Origin: Sneathiella glossodoripedis JCM 23214
GTDB taxonomy: Bacteria; Pseudomonadota; Alphaproteobacteria; Sneathiellales; Sneathiellaceae
DNA length: 64,000 nucleotides
Reading direction: 5' to 3'
Assembly: GCF_000616095.1 (NCBI RefSeq)
Contig: NZ_BAMS01000002.1
Coordinates: forward strand, 726,227-790,226
The translations under genes were made by a program, and so were the position numbers. This document shows positions 8,632-18,343 of the stretch, piece by piece. Each line of letters begins with the position of its first letter. Positions within the stretch are counted from its first letter, which is position 1. The notes beneath the pieces are model-generated. The model was given only the letters and a program-made list of their open reading frames with translations, did no database searches and had not been told where the DNA came from.

Positions 8632-10135
8632 TGTTTAGCCTTGAAACCCATCTTGCGCTCACTTTGCTAATTCCCCTGCTGGGAGGCATCGGCGTATTCC
8701 TGTTTGGCTCAATGCCAAATTTACGTGAAAGCGCTACATTGGGCGCCGCCGCTTTGTTGTTCCTGAACGTTTTGGTGATTTTACAGTCTGTTCTGTCTGG
8801 AACATATGCCCAGGTTGATCTGATTGATACGCTGCCAGGTCTTGGCATCTCACTGAAAGTCGAACCGCTTGGGATGATATTTGCCTGTGTTGCCTCCACG
8901 TTATGGATTATCAACTCCCTCTATTCCATAGGGTATATGAGAGGCAATAAAGAAGCCAATCAGACCCGCTTCTATATCTGTTTCACAATTGCCATATCCG
9001 CCGCAATGGGCATTGCCTTTGCTGAAAACCTGCTCACCCTGTTTATCTTCTATGAAGTGCTAAGCCTGTCTACCTATCCGCTTGTTACACATAAAGGAAA
9101 TGATGCGGCGTTAAAAGGTGGGCGAATTTATCTGGGCATCCTTCTTGGCACCTCAATCGGCCTATTCCTGCCCGCTATAATCTGGGTTTGGACGGTAACA
9201 GGCACAACAGATTTCACCGCCGGCGGAATACTGGCAGGGCATGTCGGCGCCGGTATGACAGCATCATGCTATTTCTGTTTATGTATGGAATTGGCAAGGC
9301 TGCCCTAATGCCAATCCACCGGTGGCTTCCATCTGCAATGGTTGCCCCAACACCAGTGAGTGCTCTGCTGCATGCGGTTGCTGTGGTAAAGGCAGGCGTA
9401 TTTTCAGTTCTAAAAGTAGTGGTCTATATATTTGGAATTGATTTCCTCGCCGAGACTGGCGCAGCTGACTGGCTCACCTGGATTGCGGGCTTTACGCTGA
9501 TCAGCGCGTCTGTTGTCGCCATGACAAAAGATAACCTGAAAGCGAGGCTTGCCTATTCAACGATCAGCCAACTGGCCTATATTGTCCTGGCTGCGTCCCT
9601 CGTAACACCAATGGCAGTTGCTGGCGGTGCGTTGCAGATCGTTATGCACGCGTTTGGAAAAATCACACTCTTCTTCTGTGCTGGCGCTATTTATACTGCG
9701 ACGAAGAAAACTGAAATTTCAGACATGCGTGGGCTCGGCCGAATAATGCCATTTACATTTGCAGCTTTTGCCATTGGCGCGCTGAGTATTATTGGATTGC
9801 CTCCTTTGGGCGGGAGCTGGGCGAAATTTTATATCATGCTGGGCGCCATTGATGCTGATCAGCTCATAGTACTGGGCATCCTGTTTATAAGCTCTCTACT
9901 GAATATCGCCTATCTTATGCCAATCGTAATCAGAGGATTTTTCTTCTCTCCACTTGGTACACAGCATCCACCTGTTGCTGTTGGTGAGGAGCAGTCTTTC
10001 ATTGATCGCACAGCAATTAAAGAGGCCCCTCTTCTTGCTGTTGCTCCGCCAGTTCTTACGGCTCTTGCCTGTATCGCGCTGTTTTTTGCGGTTGATCCCA
10101 TTTACCAACTCTTGCTGCCTGCACTTGGGAAATAG
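8631..10135 (+). CDS. mrpD: MrpD-like proton channel subunit 2 (one base missing)
   Basis: The N-terminal half lies in 8631-9260 and the C-terminal half continues in another frame to 10135. Adding one G at about 9260-9261 rebuilds 501 residues, with GMTGIMLFLFMYGIGKAALM across the join. The protein is a second MrpD/NuoM-like channel, with AENLLTLFIFYEVLSLSTYP and MPIHRWLPSAMVAPTPVSAL carrying conserved Glu, Lys and His positions. It is distinct in sequence from the other two channel subunits of the operon. The start overlaps the previous stop (TGATG). Confidence 0.87.
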
Positions 10136-10146
10136 GAGACGCATAA

Positions 10147-10416
10147 ATGTCATCATCGGATACCAAAATGAAAAAGACAGATTTGCCCACTGTTTCTGAC
10201 AGGCTGCTAAAAATTCTGATCGTTCTTGCTGTATTGGTTGCACTTCCGGATATTTTATCCCTGTTTGGAATCCTCTACGAAATGCACCCCTATACGACAC
10301 TTGAAGAAATACCGGCATTCTATGGGTTATATGCTTTGGTTGCGTTCCTTACCTTGCTGGCAATAGCCAAATTCCTTCAACCTATTCTGAGGCGGGAGGA
10401 GAACTACTATGATTGA
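10147..10416 (+). CDS. Small two-helix membrane protein of the Mrp operon
   Basis: An 89-residue protein with two membrane segments (about residues 24-44 and 60-77) and charged ends. I do not recognise a named family. Its place between two channel subunits, 11 bases after one and overlapping the next by 8, makes it a likely accessory subunit of this antiporter type. The function is unassigned. Confidence 0.7.
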   Translation: MSSSDTKMKKTDLPTVSDRLLKILIVLAVLVALPDILSLFGILYEMHPYTTLEEIPAFYGLYALVAFLTLLAIAKFLQPILRREENYYD

Positions 10417-12103
10417 GGGCTTGAATCCGGGTATTATCCTGATCCTTGGTGCTTTACTTGTACCGCTTACCAGTGGTGTAATCCGCAATATTTATCTTCT
10501 TTTGTTGCCCATTCTCGGTCTCAGCCAAATGATCAGCCTCGGACTGGGTAGCTGGGGGGAAATCGAGGTTCTCGGCATTGCTTTGACCTTGACCAAAATT
10601 GATGCCTTCTCACGGGTGTTCGGACTGATTTTCCATATTGCGGCTTTTGCCGGAATTTTATATGCCCTGCACGTTCGTGATACCATCCAGCAGGTTGCAA
10701 CCCTGCTTTATGCAGGCGCCTCAATCGCTGCAGTCTTCTCAGGTGATCTGATTTCACTGTTCTCCTATTGGGAGCTAACAGCGATTTCCTCAGTTTTCCT
10801 TATTTTTGCCAGCCGAACAGAACGTTCTTACAATGCCGGGATGCGTTACCTGCTTATTCAGGTGAGCAGCGGTGTCATACTGCTAGCGGGCGTAATTCTT
10901 TATTATGCCGATCAAGGTCATGTGAATTTTGGTGCTTTGGAGCTGGATAGCTTGGCCGCTTGGCTGTTCTTGATTGCATTTGGCATAAAAGCAGGCTTCC
11001 CGCTTCTCAATAACTGGATACAGGACGCCTACCCGCAAGCAACGGTTACCGGAACTGTCATTCTATCCGCCTTTACAACCAAATTGGCTATATACGCTCT
11101 GGCACGCAGTTTTGCCGGCGAAGATATTCTGCTTTGGATTGGGGCCATCATGGTCATTTTCCCGGTCTTTCACGCGACACTTGAAAATGACCTGCGCAAA
11201 ACGATGGCTTATTCACTGAACAGTCAGCAAGGCTTTATGGTTATTGCAATCGGTATCGGCAGTGAACTGGCGCTGAACGGTGTGGCAGCGCATGCGACCA
11301 TTAGTGTCCTATATACCTGCCTCGTCTTTATGGGCACAGGTGCCGTTCTTTACCGAAACGGAACTGCAAAAATTACGGAACTTGGCGCTGTCTACAAATC
11401 GATGCCAGTGACCACCTTTTTTGTAATTATCGGATCACTCACCATTATCGCGTTTCCTCTCACAGGGGCATTCGCGACAAAATCACTTATCTTGTCCGCC
11501 TCGCTGGATATGAAACTGGTTCTGTTATGGTGTGTCATGCTGTTTGGTGCGGTTGCTGTGATTGACAATGTGGGGCTCAAAATTCCAGCTCTTGGCTTTT
11601 TCAAAAAGGACGATGGCAGACGCACGAAAGAGGCGCCGTTTCATATGCTTGCTGCGATGGGATTATTGTCAGCCTGTGCCATTTGGATTGGATTATTTCC
11701 GGCGAAATTTTTCGCGTTATTGCCGTACGAAATGGACTATCACGTCTATACCGCAAGTCATGTAGTCACGCAGCTACAACTTATTATTTTTGCTGCATTG
11801 GGATTTGCTCTTGCCCTGCGTCTGGGCGTTTATCCCGCAATAAGCAATAGCAGCTATCTTGATACAGACTGGCTCTATCGTCGCTTAACCAAGAAATGGA
11901 CGATAAAAATTTCAGAATGGGTGTCTCTTGTATGGGCCTTTGTGATTAAAACAGGTCTCAACCTCGTTGACCGCATAATCGAAATTTCCAGACAGACGCA
12001 CGGTATTTCAGGAACAATGGGACGTGGATTTTCATCCGCTGTATCCGTTTTTCTGATCCTGTTTATCTTAAGCATCTTTACACTGATTTTTTACGGATCA
12101 TAA
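10409..12103 (+). CDS. mrpD: MrpD-like proton channel subunit 3
   Basis: An intact 564-residue NuoL/M/N-family protein with about 14-15 membrane segments. Conserved features are SLFSYWELTAISSVFLIFAS (helix 5 Glu), FGIKAGFPLLNNWIQDAYPQ (helix 7 Lys and loop), and the second Lys region LENDLRKTMAYSLNSQQGFM. About 60 residues at the C-terminus form an extension after the last core helix. It overlaps the 89-residue gene by 8 bases. It is the third and most diverged of the channel subunits. Confidence 0.88.
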   Translation: MIEGLNPGIILILGALLVPLTSGVIRNIYLLLLPILGLSQMISLGLGSWGEIEVLGIALTLTKIDAFSRVFGLIFHIAAFAGILYALHVRDTIQQVATLLYAGASIAAVFSGDLISLFSYWELTAISSVFLIFASRTERSYNAGMRYLLIQVSSGVILLAGVILYYADQGHVNFGALELDSLAAWLFLIAFGIKAGFPLLNNWIQDAYPQATVTGTVILSAFTTKLAIYALARSFAGEDILLWIGAIMVIFPVFHATLENDLRKTMAYSLNSQQGFMVIAIGIGSELALNGVAAHATISVLYTCLVFMGTGAVLYRNGTAKITELGAVYKSMPVTTFFVIIGSLTIIAFPLTGAFATKSLILSASLDMKLVLLWCVMLFGAVAVIDNVGLKIPALGFFKKDDGRRTKEAPFHMLAAMGLLSACAIWIGLFPAKFFALLPYEMDYHVYTASHVVTQLQLIIFAALGFALALRLGVYPAISNSSYLDTDWLYRRLTKKWTIKISEWVSLVWAFVIKTGLNLVDRIIEISRQTHGISGTMGRGFSSAVSVFLILFILSIFTLIFYGS

Positions 12104-12104
12104 G

Positions 12105-12974
12105 ATGAACAGACTGGCACTAACATCGTTTGTCGGTTTGTTTCTGCTTGGTGTAGCAGGCTGCGCACCGCGCGCAACCGATGACACGGCCTCAATCAGC
12201 GATGTGGCAGCAAACACCAATATCAATAGCCGTATTCAGGAAGCGGATTATGTCCTGCTAGGAGAAAAGCACGACCATCCCTTGCATCACGAAATTCAGG
12301 CGAAACTGTTAAAACATCACTTGAAATCAGGTGATCTTGTCGTGTTCGAGATGTTAAATCGGGACCAGCAATCGGTTATTGATCAGTATCTGTCCGATCA
12401 GATCCCGTTTGAGGAACTCCCCCAAAAATTGCGCTGGGAACTTTCTGGATGGCCTGACTGGTCCTATTATGCGCCGCTTTTTGAAGCGGCCAAATCATCC
12501 TCTGCTAAAATACTCTATGGCAGTTACCCCAAAGCGGAACTGATGCAGGTTTCCAAGCAATCAGCGCCACATGAAAATCCGTTGTCAGATATGCAAATGG
12601 AAGATCTGGACAAGCAAATCCGGCAATCCCATTGTCAGATGCTACCGGAAAACATGGTCCGTCCGATGAGTAACATCCAGATTGTTAAAGATCGCCTCAT
12701 GGCCGCGCAATTACAGAAGAAAGAAAAGAACGCCAAAGCTTTTCTGATTGCTGGGAATGGTCATATTCGCAAAGACCGTGGTGTCCCCTTACATCTTCAA
12801 CAAAATGCCCAGTCAAATATCTTTGCTCTTGGCTTGATTGAAGAGCAGGCTGAACCCGCAGAATGGGAGCTATACTCCGAATATGATGCCATATGGGTTG
12901 TGGGTAGCCTTGGCAAAACGATGGAAGATTACTGCCAAAGCCTGAAAGAGCGCTTTGGCAATAAAAGCTCCTAA
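12105..12974 (+). CDS. ChaN-like lipoprotein
   Basis: A 289-residue ChaN/DUF399 family protein. The lipobox LGVAGC puts the lipidated Cys at residue 20, so it is a periplasmic lipoprotein. The family hallmark YVLLGEKHDHPLHHEIQAKL follows the N-terminus, and AFLIAGNGHIRKDRGVP is near the C-terminus. ChaN of Campylobacter binds haem and is tied to iron uptake; that role is by homology only. It starts 1 base after the Mrp operon stop and is probably read through from it. Confidence 0.85.
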   Translation: MNRLALTSFVGLFLLGVAGCAPRATDDTASISDVAANTNINSRIQEADYVLLGEKHDHPLHHEIQAKLLKHHLKSGDLVVFEMLNRDQQSVIDQYLSDQIPFEELPQKLRWELSGWPDWSYYAPLFEAAKSSSAKILYGSYPKAELMQVSKQSAPHENPLSDMQMEDLDKQIRQSHCQMLPENMVRPMSNIQIVKDRLMAAQLQKKEKNAKAFLIAGNGHIRKDRGVPLHLQQNAQSNIFALGLIEEQAEPAEWELYSEYDAIWVVGSLGKTMEDYCQSLKERFGNKSS

Positions 12975-12975
12975 A

Positions 12976-13583
12976 TTATTTTTTCAAATCTTTCGAGCGC
13001 ATTTTCTTTTTGGGAACCCAGCGGGTAACGGACCGTCCATCAGCGGTAAAACGTACCTCTTGCGAAGCTGCCGGAGCCGCATCAAGATTGGAATGTCCGG
13101 CATTGTAAGGAGATCCGTCCGGAAACTTGCTGACAAGGCCACTGCCATTCAGCGCCTCCAGCCCACCCGGATAGCGCCCGCCATCTCACCGACCAGTACT
13201 TCTGAATTTCGGCCTCGTTTGCGGGCATTTTTCAAGGCAATATCAGCTTCCAACAGTTTTTCAAGTCCGTCATCGCCCATTTCAACAAATGCTTCCCAGA
13301 CACCCAGAAGAACCTCTTCCACCTGAGTTGAAGGTGCAACTGATTCCGTAATATTTACCCCATGCTCAAGCGCCAGGAACAAATCAGGTTCGATGGGGCC
13401 AACTTCGGTCGCCAGAAATGTTGCTGGCATCAGTTTGGCTTTTTTGTGCTCCGCTGCGTAAATGGCTTGCAGAAGATAGACAAGTTGCATCAGACTAGAT
13501 GGCTCAAGGGCGATTTCCTCTTCAGCGGCTTTTGTTTCCAGCCAACTGACGATGTCAAAGGTTGATCGAATTGCAGGTCTCAT
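12976..13583 (-). CDS. Panacea/DUF4065-like protein (one base missing)
   Basis: The first 130 codons (13583 to about 13185) are in one frame, and the rest, ending at TAA 12976, is in another. Adding one G at about 13182 gives VGEMGGRYPGGLEALNGSG across the join and a 202-residue protein. The N-terminal part, with TFDIVSWLETKA and LMQLVYLLQAIY, then ATEVGPIEPDLFLALEHG, resembles Panacea (SocA/DUF4065) proteins, which are often antitoxins or regulators. The C-terminus is basic (VPKKKMRSKDLKK). No toxin partner is adjacent. The family call is tentative. Confidence 0.65.
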
Positions 13584-13606
13584 GCATCTATTCCCAAATT
13601 ATCTTA

Positions 13607-13646
13607 TTAACCATCAATAAAGCTTAATGGTTAACCCCCAATTAAC
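13607..13646. promoter_or_regulatory. Inverted repeat and CtrA-type motif
   Basis: TTAACCAT (13607-13614) and ATGGTTAA (13627-13634) form an inverted repeat with a 12-base spacer. TTAACCCCCAATTAAC at 13631-13646 fits the alphaproteobacterial CtrA box TTAA-N7-TTAAC exactly. It sits between the divergent Panacea-like gene and coxG. Binding is inferred only; such AT-rich motifs can occur by chance. Confidence 0.45.
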
Positions 13647-13773
13647 TTAAACTGAAGGCACTATTTTAAAATTGTGCCTTACAATTGGGATAGCGGGCGC
13701 ATATCTCTTGCAGAGCGGTCAAGACATCCGCTAGAGTTTCAAAAAAGTAATAACACTGTGCGAGGTAGCAAAT

Positions 13774-14430
13774 ATGGAAATGAGCGGCGAAGAGCTGATT
13801 AACGCTCCAAAGTCTGTCGTTTGGGATGCGTTGAATGATCCCGAGATTTTAAAGCAGGCTATCCCCGGCTGTGAAAGCGTTGAAAAAGAGAGCGATACCG
13901 ATTTTTCAGCGACCGTAAAGGTTAAGGTCGGTCCGGTAAAAGCGACTTTTAAAGGTCAGGTAACCTTGAGCAATATAGATGCACCTAACGGATATACAAT
14001 TACTGGCGAAGGCAAAGGTGGTGCCGCCGGTTTTGGTAAAGGCGGTGCAGATATCAAACTAACAGAGGCAGACGGCGGCACCTTACTGTCCTATGATGTC
14101 AAGGCATCAGTCGGGGGTAAAATGGCGCAAATCGGTTCGCGATTGATAGATAGCACCGCCAAGAAACTCGCATCGGAGTTTTTCGCAACCTTCAATGAAC
14201 TTGTCAGCAGCAAAAGTGACGGGGCATCAACCGAGCAAACTTCGGCGCCAGCGGGTGAAGAAGAAATTATTACCGCAGCGGAAGTTATCGAAAATCCGGA
14301 CGTGGCCGAACCAACACATGTGGACACACCTGAAAAATCATTATTTCAAAAACCGGGATTTCTTGTCGCTGCCGGCATCCTGATAGTTGCAGTCCTGTAT
14401 TATCTGTCACAGTCAGGTGGGGCGAACTGA
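13774..14430 (+). CDS. coxG: CoxG-like SRPBCC protein with membrane anchor
   Basis: A 218-residue protein. Residues 1-145 form a CoxG/SRPBCC domain, with APKSVVWDALNDPEILKQAI and PGCESVEK at the front and a Gly-rich strand GEGKGGAAGFGKGG. Residues 150-190 are a low-complexity acidic linker. Residues 194-213 are a hydrophobic segment ending in YYLSQSGGAN, which should anchor the protein in the membrane. CoxG is thought to recruit carbon monoxide dehydrogenase to the cytoplasmic membrane. The gene stands 146 bases before coxS, separated by two hairpins. Confidence 0.88.
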   Translation: MEMSGEELINAPKSVVWDALNDPEILKQAIPGCESVEKESDTDFSATVKVKVGPVKATFKGQVTLSNIDAPNGYTITGEGKGGAAGFGKGGADIKLTEADGGTLLSYDVKASVGGKMAQIGSRLIDSTAKKLASEFFATFNELVSSKSDGASTEQTSAPAGEEEIITAAEVIENPDVAEPTHVDTPEKSLFQKPGFLVAAGILIVAVLYYLSQSGGAN

Positions 14431-14489
14431 AGATTTCATATTTCTTTATCTTGACCGGACGGTCAAAGAAGACAAAACTAAAATAAGGG

Positions 14490-14552
14490 TCCACTGGAAA
14501 AATTCAGTGGATTTAAGGGGCAAAACAAAACCGGCAGTGGCAAAACACTGCC
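14490..14552 (+). other. Two hairpins in the coxG-coxS spacer
   Basis: TCCACTG (14490-14496) pairs with CAGTGGA (14505-14511), and GGCAGTG (14533-14539) pairs with CACTGCC (14546-14552). Neither is followed by a T run, so they look like RNA-stability or processing structures in the coxSLM leader rather than terminators. A strong ribosome binding site AGGGAGGA follows before ATG 14577. Confidence 0.55.
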
Positions 14553-14576
14553 ACGTCTGACTAGGGAGGAAACTAC

Positions 14577-15044
14577 ATGACATCCGTTTCAATGACGGTA
14601 AATGGCAAAAGTGTAACGGCGGACGTCGCACCAAATACACTTCTTGTCCAATTTATTCGTGAAAACCTTCGCCTGACTGGCACACATGTGGGTTGTGACA
14701 CCAGCCAATGCGGTGCATGCACCGTCCATGTGAATGGCGATAGCGTGAAGTCCTGTACCATGCTGGCCGTTCAGGCTGATGGTGCTGAAGTGACCACAAT
14801 TGAAGGGCTTGCAAATGGTGCCGACCTTCATCCAATGCAAGAAGCCTTTAAGGAAAACCATGGGCTGCAATGCGGCTTTTGTACTCCGGGCATGATTATG
14901 AGCGCTGTAGATCTGGTCAAGCGCAACCCCAACCCGTCTGAAGAGACAATTCGTAAGGAGCTGGAAGGCAACATCTGTCGCTGTACTGGCTACCACAATA
15001 TTGTCAAATCCGTGAAACAGGCATCGGAGAATATGGGAGGGTGA
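14577..15044 (+). CDS. coxS: CoxS-like [2Fe-2S] small subunit of molybdenum hydroxylase
   Basis: A 155-residue iron-sulfur subunit. The plant-ferredoxin-type cluster ligands are [10 protein letters not shown] plus a later Cys (VKSCTM), and the second cluster uses CGFCTPGM and CRCTGYHNI. It passes electrons from the Mo site in CoxL to FAD in CoxM. ATG 14577 follows a strong AGGGAGGA site. Gene order S-L-M is that of form II carbon monoxide dehydrogenase-like operons. Confidence 0.95.
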   Translation: MTSVSMTVNGKSVTADVAPNTLLVQFIRENLRLTGTHVGCDTSQCGACTVHVNGDSVKSCTMLAVQADGAEVTTIEGLANGADLHPMQEAFKENHGLQCGFCTPGMIMSAVDLVKRNPNPSEETIRKELEGNICRCTGYHNIVKSVKQASENMGG

Positions 15045-15047
15045 TAA

Positions 15048-17398
15048 ATGTCAGTAGAAAATGGAATTGGAGCTTCTGTTAAACGTAAAGAAGACCAACG
15101 CTTTATTACAGGTAACGGCAATTACCTCGACGATATTAACAAAGCTGGGCAGACCTACGGATATTTTCTAAGGTCACCTCACGCATTTGCCAAAATTAAA
15201 GGGATTAACCTTGACGCAGCGAAAGCAGCGCCCGGTGTTGTCGACATCTTTACAGGCGCGGATATGGCTGCAGACGGTGTTGGCGGCCTGATTTGTGGCT
15301 GGGGGATCACCAGCAAAGATGGAACCCCTCATGCGGCCCCTCCTCATCCATGTCTTGCAACTGATACCGTCAAGCATGTTGGTGACCAGGTTGCTTTTGT
15401 AGTCGCGGAAACGCTTCAGCAAGCCAAAGACGCAGCAGAATTAATTGAAGTAGATTACGAAGAGCTGACACCTGTAACAGACATTCAAAAAGCTCTAGAG
15501 CCCGGTGCTCCTCAAATTCATGAAGAAGCCGCTGGAAACCTTTGTTATGACTGGGAATTGGGTGACAAAGAAGCAGTTAATGCAGCCTTTTCCAATGCGC
15601 ATCACATCACAAAAATGGATCTGATAAACAACCGTCTGGCGCCAAATCCGATGGAGCCAGAGCAGCGCTTGGCGAATATGATGCAGGCACAGGTGAATAT
15701 ACTCTGTATACGACAAGTCAAAACCCACATGTTGCTCGTTTGATCCTGTCGGCTTTTGTTGCTATTGCACCTGAACATAAATTACGTGTCATCGCTCCCG
15801 ACGTTGGGGGAGGTTTTGGCAGTAAAATCTTTGTGTATGCAGAAGAAACCACAACCATCTGGGCCGCGAAACGCGTCGGGCGTCCTATCAAATGGACCGC
15901 GGATCGCTCAGAAGCATTCCTAACGGATGCCCACGGGCGTGATCATGCAACCCATGCAGAAATGGCTTTCGATGCAGATGGACATATTCTGGGGTTCAGA
16001 GTCTCAACCAAGGCGAATATGGGCGCCTATCTGTCCACATTCGCCTCAGCAGTACCAACCTATCTGTATGCAACATTGCTCAATGGGCAATATAAAATGC
16101 CATGCATTTACGCTGAGGTGATGGCGGGTTTCACCAACACGACTCCCGTAGACGCATATCGCGGAGCTGGTCGCCCTGAAGCCACATATGTGGTGGAGCG
16201 GATGATGGAGCGGGCTGCGCGGGATATGAATATGGATCCAACAGAACTCCGGATGAAAAACTTCATTTCACCTGATGCGTATCCATATGAAACTCCGGTC
16301 ATCATGACCTATGATTCCGGTGATTACCCACTCACCATGAACACCGCCAAGAAGATGATCGACTATGATGGTTTTCAGGCGCGAAAAGCAGAATCCGCTT
16401 CCCGTGGTAAACTCCGCGGTATTGGGTCCGCCGCCTATATTGAGGCATGTGGTATCGCGCCATCTGCTGCAGTTGGCTCTCTTGGGGCAGGCGTTGGCCT
16501 TTGGGAAAGCGCGGAGGTCCGCTTCAACCCAACAGGCTCAGTTACAGTCTTTACCGGAAGCCACAGCCACGGTCAGGGTCATGAAACCACGTTTGCTCAA
16601 TTGATCGCCGACAAGCTTGGTGTTCCATTTGATCAGGTAGAGGTGGTGCATGGCGATACCACAAAAGTACCGTTTGGTATGGGAACCTATGGGTCCCGTT
16701 CACTTGCCGTTGGCGGTTCAGCAATCGTCAAGGCGGCGGACAAGATCGTCGAAAAGGCGAAGAAAATCGCTGCTCACCTCATGGAAGCCTCGGCTGATGA
16801 TATTGAGCATTCTCATGGCGTCTTTTCTATCGCTGGCACTGACAAACAAATGACAATTGGTGAAATTGCATTTGCAGCCTATGTGCCGCACAACTACCCC
16901 GAAGATCTGGAGCCGGGACTAGCTGAAAATGCTTTTTATGATCCTCTGAACTTTACATTCCCAGCCGGAACCCACATCGCAGAAGTGGAAATTGATCCGG
17001 ATACCGGGATCGTTGATATTGTGGATTGGGCAGCGGCCGATGACTTTGGCAACATCATCAATCCGATGATTGTGGAAGGTCAGGTTCATGGCGGTGTAGC
17101 TCAAGGCATTGGACAGGCGCTGCTTGAAGGAGTTGTCTACGATGATACCAGCGGCCAGTTACTGACCGGGTCCTATATGGATTACTGCATGCCACGTGCA
17201 GACGATCTGCCAAGTTTCAAGGTAGAAGCGACCAATACCCCCTGCCCCAGTAATCCGCTGGGCGTGAAGGGTTGTGGTGAAGCCGGAGCCATTGCAGCCC
17301 CAGCGGCACTCATGAATGCGATTACCGACGCACTTGGAAAAGAAATAGACATGCCTGCAACACCGGAAAAAGTGTGGCAAGCGGCGCAAAGCGCCTGA
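15048..17398 (+). CDS. coxL: Form II CoxL-like molybdenum subunit (one base missing)
   Basis: The gene is split at about 15659. Adding one A there gives [17 protein letters not shown] across the join and a single 783-residue protein. The active-site loop reads AYRGAGR (about residue 368), which is the form II motif, not the AYxCSFR of true (form I) CO dehydrogenase. [12 protein letters not shown] and VKGCGEAGA (catalytic Glu region) are intact. It binds molybdopterin cytosine dinucleotide. Form II enzymes have uncertain substrates, so CO oxidation should not be assumed. It lies 3 bases after coxS. Confidence 0.9.
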
Positions 17399-17414
17399 TA
17401 GGGAGAAAAATAAA

Positions 17415-18203
17415 ATGTATTCATTCGAATATGAACGCCCAAAAGGGATCAGCGAAGCAGTTGGTGCTGTCGGCGAGGATGACAAGTTTCTCGCTGGTGG
17501 CCAATCATTCCTGCCAACTTTGAAATTACGCCTCGCCCAGGTTGACAAACTGGTTGATCTTGGCAGCATTGCAGAGCTTAAAGGAATTACTGTAAGCGGA
17601 AATGAAGTCAGTATCGGCGCCATGACAACCCATGCGACGGTTGCAAGTTCCGCGGATGTAAAATCATCCATTCCGGCGCTTGCTCATCTGGCAGCGCATA
17701 TCGGCGATGCACAAGTGCGTAACCGAGGCACTATTGGGGGATCAATTGCCAATAATGATCCGGCCGCAGACTACCCATCCGCTTTGGTTGCGTTAGGGGC
17801 AACTGTTCACACGAACAATCGTACAATTGCAGCTGAAGACTTTTTCGTGGACCTGTTTGAAACTGCGTTGGAAGAAGGTGAACTGATCACCAAGGTGACA
17901 TTTCCAATTGCAGAGAAAGCTGGCTACGCCAAGTTTCCAAATCCGGCATCCCGGTTTGCACTTGTCGGTGTCTTTGTTGCGAAAACCGCGTCTGGTGTCC
18001 GGGTTGCTGTCACTGGCGCGGGTCCATCTGTCTTCCGTCAAGGAGACATGGAAGCAGCACTTGATAGCAATTTTTCACCGGATGCCGTCAAGGGGATTAA
18101 GACTGACGCAAGCGGTCTGAACTCGGATATTCATGCTTCAGCGGAATATCGGGCGCACCTGATTTCAGTTATGGCTTCGCGGGCAGTTGCGGCCGCCTCC
18201 TAA
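17415..18203 (+). CDS. coxM: CoxM-like FAD subunit
   Basis: A 262-residue FAD-binding subunit. The two flavin motifs AGGQS (residue about 29) and TIGGSIANNDPAADYPS (about 103-119) are intact. It takes electrons from CoxS and hands them to the respiratory chain. It follows coxL after 16 bases with GGGAGAAAA as ribosome binding site. A strong hairpin follows the gene. Confidence 0.93.
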   Translation: MYSFEYERPKGISEAVGAVGEDDKFLAGGQSFLPTLKLRLAQVDKLVDLGSIAELKGITVSGNEVSIGAMTTHATVASSADVKSSIPALAHLAAHIGDAQVRNRGTIGGSIANNDPAADYPSALVALGATVHTNNRTIAAEDFFVDLFETALEEGELITKVTFPIAEKAGYAKFPNPASRFALVGVFVAKTASGVRVAVTGAGPSVFRQGDMEAALDSNFSPDAVKGIKTDASGLNSDIHASAEYRAHLISVMASRAVAAAS

Positions 18204-18224
18204 GCCTGAACATCAGACCTTTTT

Positions 18225-18247
18225 GGGGGAAGCCTATCGCTTCCCCC
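18225..18247 (+). terminator. Hairpin after coxM
   Basis: GGGGGAAGC (18225-18233) pairs perfectly with GCTTCCCCC (18239-18247) around a 5-base loop, followed by ACTTTTAT. The T tract is short, so it may attenuate rather than end transcription, setting lower expression for the downstream maturation genes. Confidence 0.7.
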
Positions 18248-18343
18248 ACTTTTATGACTTCCGTTACAGGTGATTGGGGCGATCATTGTCGCGGAAACTT
18301 TGATCCTGTATTATTGCCATTTAAACAGACGAGTATTCATTTC

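Noticed and set aside
14431..14576. Molybdenum-cofactor riboswitch before coxS
   Set aside because: Two simple hairpins are present, but I could not match the multi-stem Moco aptamer consensus.
18254..18343. Longer CoxD N-terminus from 18254
   Set aside because: The extra 30 residues lack family similarity and begin right behind the post-coxM hairpin.
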